From: Stenocarpella maydis
Taxonomy: Eukaryota > Ascomycota > Sordariomycetes > Diaporthales > Diaporthaceae
Direction: 5' to 3'
Length of the DNA stretch: 64,000 nucleotides
Assembly: GCA_002270565.1 (NCBI GenBank)
Contig: NQMI01000017.1
Coordinates: 382,150-446,149 of the forward strand
A program made the translations under genes and the position numbers. This document shows, in pieces, positions 36,483 to 47,508 of this stretch. The notes beneath the pieces were generated by a model, which was given only the letters and a program-made list of their open reading frames with translations, made no database searches and was not told the DNA's origin. How positions within the stretch are numbered: the stretch's first letter is position 1; each line of letters begins with the position of its first letter.

Positions 36483-37607
36483 GTCGACTGTTGCAGTGAG
36501 TCAAGCTGGAGGATCGAGAAAAAAGAGAGGTCGCTATATTGCCGTCGTCAAGCAGATGGGGGTGGAGCACCAAGAGTCAATATGTGTCGTCGGGTGGTGG
36601 AAGGATCAAGAAGGGGAGCGTGTTCAGGTTCAGCTAAAAAGGGGGTGAGGTAGGATGCTGGTTGTTGAATTTAGGACTAATTGGGCTTGACTTGTAGAGC
36701 TTGAGCCTTGGGTTCGTCACCCATGGCCAGGTGCCAGGGCGGTGCTTGCGAGGGTGCCCTCCAGTGGGGGCTAGGCTGGGACGCTGTAGAGCTGGGCCTG
36801 CATGGGGGTGTCTCCCTCCCCAACGCACCTCGCAACGGTGGTACGACGCCGTGCGCAGGTTGCCTAGGGGAATCTTGCATGGACTGGCCCCCAGCTGAAA
36901 GCAAGCAAGCAGGCTACGTGTTACTATTCGGTAGGGCGTGGTGCCCATGTCTACCTCCTTTGTAAGTACAACCGCGCAGTACACCACGCCAGCAGATACA
37001 GCAATCGAATGTCCAAGGCGAGAGAGAGAGAACCTTATTGCCCAATACTTGCAGCCTACGTATACAATATGTACTTATAAGCCGTCTTGCCGTGATCGCC
37101 AGCAGCTGAATAATACTATCATACCTAGGTAGCAGACAGACTATCGAAGACTGCTCCGTCTCAACGTCCGCAGCTGACAGACAGCAGCCTCTAGGTGACT
37201 TCGTCTTGCCTCCTTATCTAGCCGCCAACCCAACATACTTAACAATACGCACTCTCAACCGACGTCAGGCCCTTTTTCTACCTGCACCTACACGGGGTAT
37301 TACAGACAATCAGACATACAGGGACACGGGCACACGAGGCCGAGGTACCCGGGCAGGGAGGCTGAGGCGGGCGAAGCTCTCCAATCACCATGCTCAGCCC
37401 TTCCTACCACCTCTCGAGTCCTGTTCCGTCATCTTAGACGGCATTCCTGGCTGACCCTCCTGCATAATCTGCGATAAACAGCTGGCCATGTCATGCACCT
37501 GCTGCACTGGAGACTGGACACGACCCATACAACAGACCCGGCCAACCAACCATCTGCCTAGAGGCCACCAAAACTGAAAGCAGTCGTCCCTCTCCTCGCC
37601 GTCCGCC
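36483..37607. promoter_or_regulatory. divergent intergenic region, calmodulin / TLG2
   Basis: 1.1 kb between two divergent starts, expected to hold both promoters and 5' UTRs. It carries a perfect TACCTAGGTA palindrome at 37122-37131 and a short GA run near 37020-37031. No coding sequence is supported. Confidence 0.55.
37122..37131. repeat. TACCTAGGTA palindrome
   Basis: Perfect copy in the calmodulin/TLG2 divergent region, about 480 bp upstream of the TLG2 start. Confidence 0.7.
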
Positions 37608-38968
37608 ATGTGGCGAGACAGGACCAACCTGTAAGTGCACCCTGATGGGCGCATCGCGTCTCCTGATGAGCCTCCGCCTCGCCATCACGCGCGCATTGTA
37701 CCCACCCCACTCTCCCGTCCTAACCGCCCAGCAGATATCTCTCCTACCGGCAGTCTTATGCTCACCACCCCACCCACCGGAACAAGTATGGCGGTAGCAA
37801 CAGTCTCGCCAGCGCCGAGCGATTCGGCTCCTCCACCGGCGCCTCTGTGCTCTTCTCGGCCGACGAGTCCTCGGACCGCCGCGGCCTCCTGGCGGGCGGC
37901 GACTACCACGACGACGGCGACGCCGTCATCGAGATGGATCTGCTGCCCCCGCGCTGGGCCGATATCACCGACGAGGTGACAGACCTGCTGGCCGACATCG
38001 CCAAGAAGTCGCAGAAGCTTGAGCGCCTGCACCAGAAGCACGTTCTTCCGGGCTTCGACGACGAGGGCACCAAGAAGGCCGAGGAGCGCGATATCGAAAA
38101 GCTGACCCAGGACATTACGCGCGGCTTCCATGACTGCCACCGCTGCATCCAGCGCGTCGAGGCCATGGTGCGCGAGTCCAAGGACTCCGGCACGATGACG
38201 AAGGCGGAGGAGGTCATGGCCAAGAACATCCAGATATCGCTCGCGGCCAGGGTGCAGGAGGCGAGCGCGGGCTTCAGGAAGAAGCAGAGTACATATTTGA
38301 AGAGTGCGTGCTGTTTGTTTCATACCGAGTGGCCAATTCTGTGTATACCTCGCTCTCGGCGCAATGGCTAATTTTCAGTAGAACTGCGTGGCCTCAGCCA
38401 ACCAAGCGGCATGCTCTCCCCCGTCCCTGACCGCGCCTCCACACCTTCCAGCTACATGGACCCCTCACTCCTCGACTCCGAGACGGACAAGTCCTTCTCC
38501 CAGTCCACGCTGCAGTCCTCGATGCAGCAGAAGAAGCTGCACTCCAACGACGCGGCCATCGTCCAGCGCGAGCGCGAGATCGAGGACATTGCCCAGGGAA
38601 TCATCGACCTGTCCGACCTCTTCCGCGACCTTCAGAGCATCGTCATCGACCAGGGGACCATGCTGGACCGCATCGACTACAACGTGGAGCGCATGGCTGT
38701 GGACGTCAAGGAGGCGGACAAGGAGCTCAACATCGCGAGCGGGTACCAGAAGAAAACCACAAAGAGGAAAATCATAATGCTGTTGATACTGGTTATCGTG
38801 GGCATGATCATACTGTTGGTCATCAAACCGAAGCGGCGGAGCGACAGCGGCGGCGGCGGAGGAAGTCCCGCGGAGGAGGAACAGGCGATACAAAGGGATG
38901 CGCTACCGTGGGGTGGGGGCAGCCCATTTCTCGCCAGGGCCGTATTAGACCATTTGATATATAGTTAG
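37608..38968 (+). CDS. TLG2: t-SNARE syntaxin of the Tlg2/syntaxin-16 family
   Basis: Three exons, 37608-37630, 37735-38303 and 38382-38968, give 392 residues. Tlg2 is a Qa-SNARE for fusion at the trans-Golgi network and endosomes. The N-terminal MWRDRTNLYLSYRQSYAHH is characteristic and carries the Sec1/Munc18 (Vps45)-binding N-peptide. A helical Habc region spans about residues 70-200, ending STYLKKLRGLSQPSG. The SNARE motif (about 255-320) includes IVQREREIEDIAQGIIDL, the zero-layer Gln in IDQGTMLDRIDYNVE and VKEADKELN. A membrane span (about 326-345, IIMLLILVIVGMIILLVI) is followed by a Gly-rich lumenal tail of about 46 residues, longer than in most syntaxins but known for Tlg2. Introns are 104 and 78 nt (donors GTAAGT, GTGCGT); the second acceptor is CAGTAG, chosen because it restores KKLRGL. 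Confidence 0.95.
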
Positions 38969-39121
38969 GAATGACCTCCTGTGTGGTTGGCGAATATGAA
39001 ATTAATAGCCAGATCATGCTTCCGAGAGAGTGTTTTCGGCTGTATGCAACTCGACCGAGTGTTACTTATTCAATGGTTGCCGTGTGAAAGCTTCATTTCC
39101 AAGAGGTATGTTGTTCCTGGT

Positions 39122-39131
39122 TACCTAGGTA
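39122..39131. repeat. TACCTAGGTA palindrome
   Basis: Perfect copy in the 233-bp gap between the TLG2 stop and the convergent PPR-like gene. Confidence 0.7.
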
Positions 39132-39201
39132 TATACATATGCAGTCGCCAACGTGGCCATCTGATAATGTGCCTTGACCAATATCGCACTCATCTTTGTC
39201 T

Positions 39202-41805
39202 TCAGCTGTCTTCAAGAGCTCTTAGCCGTGCCTGAATATCATTCAACTTGTCCTCTCTCATCGCCTGTTCTAACACAGTCATGAGCTCAGGCAGGCTGGG
39301 CACTACTTCCCGGCCCCAAGCCAGGTCGCAGAGCCTCTTGGCTTGCGACAGGCTCAGCTGGTTCCTGGCCCGTCTCATCTTCAACTGCGGGTTGCCCCCA
39401 ACCCATTTGTACCGCGCATCCCCACCGCCGCGGTACAGGTCCCTGAGGCGTATAATCGCCTGCTTCTGCACCGTCTTGTCGGGTATGTACAGGCCCTGTT
39501 CGCGCAGCATGGCGAGGAGCCGGATACCGCGGGCGAAGTGGAAGTCAGCCGGCTGTGTACCGCCCTCGCCGTGCAAGATGGCATACACAGACGCCTCCGC
39601 CTCGGTGCTGTACCTGGTGTGGGTGAAGCCCCACCTCACTATGGAGGCCTGGAGATTCTTGTCGAAGATCTGGCGGGCGGGGTGACCCTCGTGGTTCAAG
39701 GGCAGATCGCGGGGGAGTTCCTGGAAGTATTGGTAGGGCGATTCGTGGCGGAGGATCTGTGGTATGTCTGCCATGTGCGAGATCCACATCGGCGTATCTG
39801 ATCTGGTGTAATTGACAAACAGCCCGAGTATCTCGACCGACAGCCGCTCAAGGTCAACTAGCCTGTGCTCGTGGCCGAGACTGTAGAGCAGTGTCTGCCA
39901 AGCCTCAACTGCCGGTGGGAAACGTGTCGTGGACAGTTGCCGGCACAGCGAGACCTGGAGGTCCATATGCTGCCGCATGTTTTGCACATCAGCGTGCGGT
40001 GACAGGTTGTGGAGAACGAGGCTCGAAAGCATGTGGCTGGTCATCGGTGCCGGTTGGAGATTGCGCGAGCACATTCCCTGGAGGAGTGCCAGTGCCATTG
40101 GCCCATTGCCCTGACGTGCACAGGACTGGAGAATCCTGTCGCTTGTCGCAGACACCGAATGTGATGTCACCGCTAACCTGGTTTTGAGAAGCAATCGGTA
40201 CGTCTTCCAGTCTTCCGTCTTGAGGCAGTGGCTCAGTAGTTGACTCTGGGCCAGCTCGTCGTCGAATATGTCAGGGTGAATATCGCAATGGAGCAATTCT
40301 TGAAGAGCCTCATTATCACCGACCGTGGCATAGTGCCGTATCGCAGCCACGTAGCTCGTGTCAGGCAGATGAATGTTGAGCTGATGCAGTTGATCCATGC
40401 GGTGGAGCACGCCCTGCGCATTACTCTCCCGCATTGCAATGGACTGCAAGGACAACGGGCCAATACCGCCGATTCCCATTGTGTAGATAACAGTTATAGC
40501 AAAGTCGAGTGGGACCCAGGTGCTGGCAAACCACTTCGACCCCAGCTTGTCGTTATAAGGCTTCTCCCGAATGCCGAATGTCTCCCCATGCACCCGATTG
40601 ACGAGGTAGCTCAGGTTCTGGCCATTGATCGCGGCCTCAGCATGCAGGCCATGGCTGACTGTCTCGTCTCGGGAACTTTGCTGGTCTTGCAATACAAGCC
40701 CAGCAATCGAGAGCTCTTCCTCCGACAGCCGCTTCTCCGGATAGTATGCACCGAGGAATCGCAGGAACGGCCGAGCAGCGAGGCTCGCTGGGCTATCACC
40801 ATGGGCAACGAGGAATCGCCGCCACTGGATGGCCAGCCGTGCATGGCCTTTGCCGTACAGGTACGGAATCAGGATGTCGTAGAGTTTGCGGTGCGTACTC
40901 CACGAGTAAAGCAGTTGAAGCGTCTCCTGCATCCTGTGGTTTGGATCCGTGATGAACTTCTTCAATATGTCCACGAATTCGGCCTCTCCTGGGAGAAATG
41001 AAGGACTCAAGGTCATGTGCCAACGCAAGACCTCATCCCTGGGGCGGTTCGCCAGCATGAAAGACATTACTGTCGTATACAGCTGCGGCCAGTGAGTCCT
41101 GTGGTTCTCAAGAAGCCACTCCCCATAGTCAATCACCTCCCGCAAAAAGCTGTCGCTGGTCAGAGCCGCGTTGATGATGGCCTTCCAGAAAGCCTGGGGC
41201 AACTCGCCATCCACCTGATAAAGATTTCGCCGCTTCGAAACTGCCTGCCATATCATTATAACGCCATCTCGACCCATCCACCGGTGGCAGAACTCCAAGA
41301 GGCAGCTCCATAGCTCAATGTTGCTCTCGTTGCCAGGTTGATCAATGAGCCTCACAAGTCGGCTGTCCAAGGCGTTTATATCGGACTCTACGAGCAACCG
41401 CTCATGGTCCAGTGACAAGGAACGCCATTTTCCGTAGAGGTGAGAGCCTGGTCTTGGGTAGTCGACAGTGGGAGACTCGCCCTCAGATAGCGCGCGTCTT
41501 GTGTCAATTGTCTGGGCGATACCCTCCTTCAGTCCCTCGACGAACGAGGTGGCCTCATGTTCAGTCACGTCGTCGTGGTCTTCCACAGCTATCACTTCTG
41601 CAGCCTTCCTTGCCCTTTTCGCTGAGGCTGGGAATTGTGAATATGCCGGAGAAGAGAATGTCACGGATGAGGCCCGCCTGATGTGAGCTAAGCCCAACCG
41701 GTTTCCATTATGCTGATACAACCGCCTCAGATTCAACTGCAAGGCCCAGATGACTTGTGAGAGGCCTTGATGCGACTGTCGAGTGCTGAGTAAGACTCGT
41801 GGCAT
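39202..41805 (-). CDS. mitochondrial pentatricopeptide-repeat-like protein
   Basis: Intronless gene for 867 residues. The N-terminus (MPRVLLSTRQSHQGLSQVIW...LNLRRLYQH) is rich in Arg, Ser and Leu with no acids, like a mitochondrial presequence. The rest is helical, with degenerate two-helix repeats such as AWQTLLYSLGHEHRLVDLE and ATSDRILQSCARQGNGPMAL, the pattern of fungal PPR proteins that stabilise or translate specific mitochondrial mRNAs. A basic tail (KMRRARNQLSLSQAKRLCDL) follows. I recognise the class, not an orthologue; a CYA-5-like translational activator is one possibility. It shares a 372-bp divergent promoter with COX7, which supports a mitochondrial role. The start is the first Met of the frame. 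Confidence 0.75.
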   Translation of the reverse strand: MPRVLLSTRQSHQGLSQVIWALQLNLRRLYQHNGNRLGLAHIRRASSVTFSSPAYSQFPASAKRARKAAEVIAVEDHDDVTEHEATSFVEGLKEGIAQTIDTRRALSEGESPTVDYPRPGSHLYGKWRSLSLDHERLLVESDINALDSRLVRLIDQPGNESNIELWSCLLEFCHRWMGRDGVIMIWQAVSKRRNLYQVDGELPQAFWKAIINAALTSDSFLREVIDYGEWLLENHRTHWPQLYTTVMSFMLANRPRDEVLRWHMTLSPSFLPGEAEFVDILKKFITDPNHRMQETLQLLYSWSTHRKLYDILIPYLYGKGHARLAIQWRRFLVAHGDSPASLAARPFLRFLGAYYPEKRLSEEELSIAGLVLQDQQSSRDETVSHGLHAEAAINGQNLSYLVNRVHGETFGIREKPYNDKLGSKWFASTWVPLDFAITVIYTMGIGGIGPLSLQSIAMRESNAQGVLHRMDQLHQLNIHLPDTSYVAAIRHYATVGDNEALQELLHCDIHPDIFDDELAQSQLLSHCLKTEDWKTYRLLLKTRLAVTSHSVSATSDRILQSCARQGNGPMALALLQGMCSRNLQPAPMTSHMLSSLVLHNLSPHADVQNMRQHMDLQVSLCRQLSTTRFPPAVEAWQTLLYSLGHEHRLVDLERLSVEILGLFVNYTRSDTPMWISHMADIPQILRHESPYQYFQELPRDLPLNHEGHPARQIFDKNLQASIVRWGFTHTRYSTEAEASVYAILHGEGGTQPADFHFARGIRLLAMLREQGLYIPDKTVQKQAIIRLRDLYRGGGDARYKWVGGNPQLKMRRARNQLSLSQAKRLCDLAWGREVVPSLPELMTVLEQAMREDKLNDIQARLRALEDS

Positions 41806-42177
41806 AACTCTTTGCGCCTGCTCTATCTTGCGCGACGGTTCGCAATAGGCCCTGCATTTCAGCGCCTGTCGGGTCGTAAGGTCACTTTCGATATTCTGAC
41901 CATTGTTGATGAGAATGGAGCCGTGATGGTGGTATCGGAGCGGAATAAATCAATCATAAATTCAACCCAGGGGACATGTGCACCCTGCAAGATTTTTGGC
42001 AGCCGTCAAGCAGGAAAGAGTTTTGCGAGAATCGCGATTGGGCAGGGTTAGGGGCACCCAGTCCCACGGCAAAGGAACCTCCCGCCTCTGATGCCCAGCT
42101 CACCAATCGTACCATCAACACTCTGACGACAACTTCATCCGACACTCTCTGCTCAACCCGCAACGAAATCATTCAAA
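41806..42177. promoter_or_regulatory. shared divergent promoter, PPR-like gene / COX7, with CCAAT boxes
   Basis: Two CCAAT pentamers are visible: ATTGG at 42037-42041 (CCAAT on the minus strand) and CCAAT at 42103-42107 on the plus strand, about 140 and 75 nt upstream of the COX7 start. CCAAT-binding HAP complexes drive respiratory genes in fungi, so joint control of both mitochondrial genes is plausible. That link is inference. Confidence 0.5.
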
Positions 42178-42742
42178 ATGGCGTACGTCGTCCACCAACC
42201 ACCCCCAAGACGTGTCCATCTCGCCGGCGGCTGAGCTGGTACACCGCCCGCGCAACGGCTAATGGGTCGTTCCGATCCGATCCGACGTTTGAATTGTGTT
42301 ATGAAAGCTCTCTGAGAACGCTAGGCTGACTCCCTTTCCTCACACAGCGGCTTCGTCAACGCCCCCAACAAGGTCCCCGAGTTCCAACGCAAATACCAGG
42401 CTGCGTACCGAGCCCACACCCGCATCTGGCGAATCGTGAGACCCCCCGATGAACGATCATAGGAAGGCTCTGAGAGCGGGACCCGAGGATGGATGCTACG
42501 CTACGATACCAATCACATCAAGAAGAGCGCATGCTGAAATTATCTTCTCGCAGAACCCCCGAAGCACCTTCATGTACGTGCCTTTCGTGTGGGTCATGTG
42601 GGGAACCACTGGCGGTACGTCCAAGTTCAATATTCGCAGCAATCTGAGGGCATTTGAAACTGATGATGAGACGGCTACAGCTATGATGTACGCCATGAGC
42701 CGCAAGGTCATGGGCCACAATACCTGGTTTGGAAAGGACTAA
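42178..42742 (+). CDS. COX7: cytochrome c oxidase subunit VII (VIIa-like)
   Basis: Four exons, 42178-42182, 42348-42435, 42554-42614 and 42681-42742, code a 71-residue single-span subunit of complex IV in the mitochondrial inner membrane. The protein reads MAGFVNAPNKVPEFQRKY, then AHTRIWRINPRSTFMYVPF, a hydrophobic span VWVMWGTTGG, and ends MGHNTWFGKD. The PRS...YVPF block and layout match yeast Cox7. The first coding exon is only 5 nt (ATGGC before GTACGT). Introns are 165, 118 and 66 nt. There is no cleavable presequence, as in yeast Cox7. It has a close divergent partner, the PPR-like gene. The apparent long plus-strand frame (42449-42742) is intron read-through. Confidence 0.88.
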
Positions 42743-43215
42743 ATCAATTTGGTTCGGAAGCAACGGGTGCAAGTCGGGCACGCGTCAATAGATTAGCCAG
42801 GAGACAACACGAGGGAAATGCAGAGAAACGCCGCAAAGCGTCATTAGAATGTGGCGGTCACGCCCCTTTGCATTTTCTTTTCATTAATTGCTCTCTAATA
42901 AGCTGCGTCTGCCTCCTTGAAGCTCTTTGGACCAATCCACTCGGCTGAGATGTGGGAAGCTGCTCATTGTCTGTGCCCATGTTTTGCCTAAAATCCCGGC
43001 CTCCTCCCCCCCCCCTTGCCCCCAATACCCAGGACCTAAGTAAGCTTTCTGAACTACGGTACATAGCGAGACGTCGTTGGCTCCGTTTTTGGGCTGCGTG
43101 TTCATGAGCCCGTGTTGGTTCAAATGAGGCTACCATTGGAATCCTCCTGAACGTGCAGAATCGCTGGCGAGCGTGGCGGCAATGACGTAGTGGCGGAAAA
43201 TGACGAGCACAACGA
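42743..43215. other. intergenic between convergent COX7 and clathrin light chain genes
   Basis: About 470 bp of 3' UTRs with a C-run at about 43007-43016. No gene is supported. Confidence 0.55.
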
Positions 43216-44234
43216 CTAGTACTATAGCGCCCTTGGGTTAGTGATGCGGTGGTCAAGCATGGACAGAAAGACAGTCTCCGATGTAGGACGACAATACCTA
43301 GCTTCCCAGGCTCACTTGAGACTTGAGAGTGGCCGTATTAGGCAAGTTGAGGCAGTCGGTTGATATGGCTTGAGGTTGAACTTACGCCCGTGGCACCTGG
43401 AGCCTTCTCGTCCTTGCGCAGACTCATCAGCAACTCGCGGAAGCGCTCCTTGCCCGAACCAGAAGCGCCGCCCTTTGCGCCCTTCCCACTGACATCGACT
43501 ATTTTGGCAACGCGCTCCCAGCTGGTGCCTCCAGAGGTCGTGTCCTCGCGGGAGGCAAGGAACTGCTCGGCATCTTTGCGGGTGGCGGCAATCTGTTTCT
43601 CCTTCTTGTTATTGTAGTTCTCGTAGAAGTCGTCGATGTTGCGCTGCGCCTCGGCGATCGTCTCCTCGCGCTGGCGTGCGAACTGCTCTGCCCGCTTGGC
43701 GTTGGCCGCGTCACGCTTCTCTCGCCACTCCTTGATCACCTCTGGCTCCTCCTCCTCTTCCGCGTAGGCTGCGAAGCCTGAGTTGTAGCTGACAGATGGT
43801 CCGGTCGAAGTAATGTTTCCGCCCAGGGCTACTGCCTGTATAATTGGCAAGGGGCTGTCAGAGACTCGGCCTCGGGGCTGCTGAGTATGGGACTAGGAGG
43901 GAACAAACCTCGCTGGGGCCTGAGAGGTCAGGGAACTGTTGCTCAAACTGGGCTGTCTCTCCGCCGCCGCCAAGCAGATCGCCATTGCCAGCATCAAAGG
44001 CTTCGCCATCCTCTACAGTCGCAAACTTGTCTGCATCGTCGCCGAGGATTGCCTTCTCCCTGGCGAGGAAGTCATCAGCCGAAGGGTCCCCGGAAGGATC
44101 TTGAATATCCGTTTGTGCTATGCGCAGTCCAATGTCAGCGATGTCAGTAGGATCGAGTGCGCAGGCTGGAAGACAGAGTGTGAAGACTGACCTCCAGAGT
44201 CGAAGTCCTCGAGGGACGGGAATCGGTCCGCCAT
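43216..44234 (-). CDS. CLC1: clathrin light chain
   Basis: Four exons, 44234-44192, 44117-43909, 43835-43386 and 43221-43216, code 235 residues. The light chain binds and regulates clathrin heavy chain on coated vesicles. Seen: MADRFPSLEDFDSGG at the start, an acidic Asp/Gly-rich N-terminal half (DDFLAREKAILGDDADKF), then the heavy-chain-binding helix (about 100-195: EPEVIKEWREKRDAANAKR ... IDDFYENYNNKKEKQ) and the C-terminal block KERFRELLMSLRKDEKAPG. After ATG a consensus GTAAGT donor is followed 164 nt later by a CTAAC branch and CTATAG acceptor, then TAC TAG, giving the ending GATGY. Without that splice the frame would read 16 extra residues to 43338. Introns are 74, 73 and 164 nt. The product is firm, and the tiny last exon is a strong inference. 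Confidence 0.92.
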
Positions 44235-45080
44235 AGCAAGGGTGATCTGGGGGAGGTAAGGCGGAGGCGGGGTTGCAGGTGGAAGCAAGGGTGATTGGCG
44301 AAGGGGAGCTAGCACAGGATTGTCGTCTTGGTGGTGAAGTGATGAGATGGCCAAATGGATAGGAGGCTCAAACGGACGTGTACTGCTTGCTGCTGCAGGC
44401 AAGAGGCATGTGCTCAGGCATGGGATGGCACTTTCCTAGCTGGCCTAAGGTGCTCTGGGCCCACTGTTCTCACTATAGTGTACATACTCCGTACTGCTGC
44501 TGCTTGCATGGGTAGCGCCAGAACTAGGCCTTGCTGTTTAAAGACTAGCGTCACGAGGCTGGATTAGACAAACATGGAGCTTCTCAGTCGACTCCTTGGA
44601 CTTGTAATGCAAACCCTCTCCCATCATGCTCAGAACCATCCTCAAAAACTTCATCATCAGAGGTGCAGCAAGCCAACATTGTCGTAGAAGCACATCCCCT
44701 GGTCTCATAGGAATTGATTCAGGGCCCAGCTTCTCTGGTTTTGGGGCGCCTTGATATCCTTTGACACCGAGTAGTCGAGTCGGCCTGCAGAGTCACATCA
44801 AGCAGGTGCTCCTTATTGATTTCACCTTGTCGACCCGTGCCTCACCTGCACGCCTGCACCCTGAGCTTGCCATCACATCACCAGCCCAAACACATCGACC
44901 AGCTCAGCACAAGCTGCCTTGCGTTCCAACAAGACCAAGCCAAACTGCATGCCATCTGATCACCAACAACACCTCTCAATAAGCCCAGCAACACAGAGCC
45001 TGTTGGCCAGCGCCCTATTTGCGCCAGCACAATCCAATCTCTAGCGCCTACTAGCAGCAGAAGGAGCAGCAGCAGCCACC
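44235..45080. promoter_or_regulatory. divergent intergenic region, CLC1 / RTT103
   Basis: 846 bp between two divergent starts. The 100 bp before the RTT103 start are CAGCA/CCAGC-rich, as in fungal 5' UTRs. No coding sequence or repeat is supported. Confidence 0.55.
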
Positions 45081-46462
45081 ATGGCTTATAACGATGATGC
45101 CGTTCTCGCTCGCCTTTCTGCCCTTAATGAGAGCCATGACAGTATCGCCACCGCAGCCCAATGGATCATGTTCCACAAGTACGCAGCCATCATCTTTTTA
45201 TATCCTGTCTGCAATTCTGACACAAGTTTCCCATGCAGGCGGCACGCGGACCGGACCGTTCAGATATGGCTTCAGAAGCTGAAGGAGTCCCCGAGCACCC
45301 GACGGCTCAACCTGATCTACCTTGCGAATGGTATGTTCAAAATCCCTCTCAAGACCATGACTTGACCAAGCCGAATCCCACATCCACCTCGCTGACTATT
45401 CGTATTAGAGGTCACCCAGCAGTCAAAGGCTCGGCACAAGGAAGACTTCCCACTGGCATTCGCGCCCATCATCGCAGAGGCTGCTGCTGTCGCGTACAAG
45501 GGAGCGACTCCCGACGTGCAGAACAAGGTCCGTCGAGTTGTCGAGGTATGGAGAGACCGTGGCGTGTTCGAACTCCCCATCCAGACTGCTATTGAAACTC
45601 GCATCGACGGTTAGTCATGACAGAACCCTCCCTGACGTACCCCTTTTTTCTGACTTTGTTCACAGAACTCGACAAGGCTAGAGGCGTCGGTAAGAGCGGG
45701 CTGGGCAACTCTAGCATAGGGGCTCCAGCTGTGCCATCCGAGCTTGTGCCACTTGTCGCACCAGCACAGAACGCCTCCAAGTTGGCGCTTTCTCTGAAGG
45801 CAAAGACTACCAACGCAGAGCAGGAATACGCCAAGAACACGGACCCAAAGCAGCCCACCCCGTCTGCGCCGGTTTACGCGGCCCGTCTGAACGGCTTGCT
45901 GAAGACGCTCGCCACTGCCGAGGGTGCGGTTGCCGAGTGCGTCAAGGCGAGGACAGAACTCATCGGGGCCCTCGAGAAGCTCCTCGGCACTAACAAGGCT
46001 AGCCTGGAAGTCGAGGAGAAGCAACTGGCGGAGCTCGCAGAGCGGAAATCCAATATCGAGCAGAAGAAGGCCGACGTTGAGATGGCCATCATGCGAGGGC
46101 TGGCCGACCAGTCCCCGGCCAACCGTGATGGTCAGTCGGCCAGTCCTGTGCCTGAGCCCAACAGACCCGAGGTCGAGGCCCTGACGCCCCCGCCCATCGA
46201 AGACGACGCCGACATCTACAACAATAATGGGACTGAATCCTTTGAGCCTCTCCCGGCGCAGGAATCTGCTGTTACACCAGCCCAGCAGCCCACAGGTCTC
46301 GAAACACTCTCGAGTCTGGCTTCCCAGTATTCAGCCGTTCCTGTCTCCACGAACGGAACGAGTATTGCGAACAAGAGACGCAAGATTGACTCCGCGGACG
46401 AGATTCCGGATCTCGGTGAAGATGGCATAGACCCGAACATTGACGAGATGATCCGTCAGTGA
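45081..46462 (+). CDS. RTT103: CID-domain RNA polymerase II termination factor (Rtt103/RPRD type)
   Basis: Four exons, 45081-45178, 45239-45330, 45409-45609 and 45666-46462, give 395 residues. The first about 137 residues form a CTD-interacting domain (MAYNDDAVLARLSALNESHD, RHADRTVQIWLQKLKES, RRLNLIYLANEVTQQSK, VRRVVEVWRDRGVFE). CID proteins of this type bind the Ser2-phosphorylated Pol II tail and couple 3'-end processing with Rat1-dependent termination. A coiled-coil region (about 225-290: LIGALEKLLGTNKASLEVEE ... KADVEMAIMRGL) follows, as in Rtt103 and human RPRD1. The C-terminus is disordered, with a KRRK basic patch and an acidic tail. Introns are 60, 78 and 56 nt. The start is in an ACC ATG G context. 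Confidence 0.92.
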
Positions 46463-47508
46463 GGCACGATGCGTCGTCGAACCCAATTAAAGAGCTCAAT
46501 GCGAAATGACTGTAAACTCTGGGCGATCTCTCACGGCGGCAGCCGGCTTTTGCCCAGTCCATTCATATCTACAGAGCTATGCAATCATTCACCGTTATGG
46601 AAGTCTTGGACATGGCGTGGAATATACCAGCTTGCAGCTTCTACATCGACCACTCTCGCGGACAGAGGATTCCATCGGCTGCAAGGCTGCTTTGCTTGGG
46701 TTTGAGAGTGGTGAGCAAAACCGAGCAGCTGCAGTGCATGGTGCTATAAGATTAGCATAATACGCCGTCTGTCTGGAGACTTTTGCGAATCACACAGAAG
46801 TGATAGGAATGCAAGCCAGTTAATAATACAGACACACCTTGGGCTTCTCTGCTGGACACCACAATACGTTGATTAAGAAGCTGGCACCTTACCTGAGAAC
46901 TGATATCCGAACGTCAAGGGAGTTAGTTGGATATTTTAGCCAGCTATCTATCAACCATCACTTCGCGTGCGTATACATCCCGGTGCCTCAACCTACCGCT
47001 TCCCCCTCGTTTTCAGTGATCAAAGGGATTGCAGGCATACATGTGTGGGACTAGGTTAGGTGTCATTAGTGTGGGTGCTGTGGACGTGAGTGCTGTGGAT
47101 CCTGATTTTATAGGCATTGATGCCGTGGGTGTGGGCATTGGTGGGCGTGAGACTGGATTCCTGCCGGGTTTTCTGTTTCTGTGAGTTGCAAATATCCGAT
47201 TCCTCTCTGAGCGCCACCGTTATCTCGTTCAGCTTCAGAGCTCAGTTTGTGCTTGGTGGCCCAGCTGTGTCAACATTCACCAGCCATGCGATAGTCGGTT
47301 CATATAATCGCTTTATTATACACCCAGTGACAGTGCCACATCGGCGTCTGAGAGTGGGATGTTTGTCCACTGTATAGATTGGCAATGGTACATGGTATGT
47401 GGTATCAACACTGCCTTCGTTCCAACTGAGACGTCTTGCCCCCCCGGCGTTTTTCTATTTCAGAGCAAAACCACCTGCGGCTCGCCTGAGGGCACCCAGT
47501 CAGCTCGC
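46463..47508. other. intergenic between convergent RTT103 and MDL1-like genes
   Basis: 1.05 kb with no supported gene; expected to hold both 3' UTRs. A GTGGGTGTGGGCATTGG-type GT-rich stretch lies near 47070-47150. Confidence 0.55.

Noticed and set aside
40240..41001. 253-codon plus-strand open frame
   Set aside because: Antisense to the PPR-like gene; no domain or splice logic.
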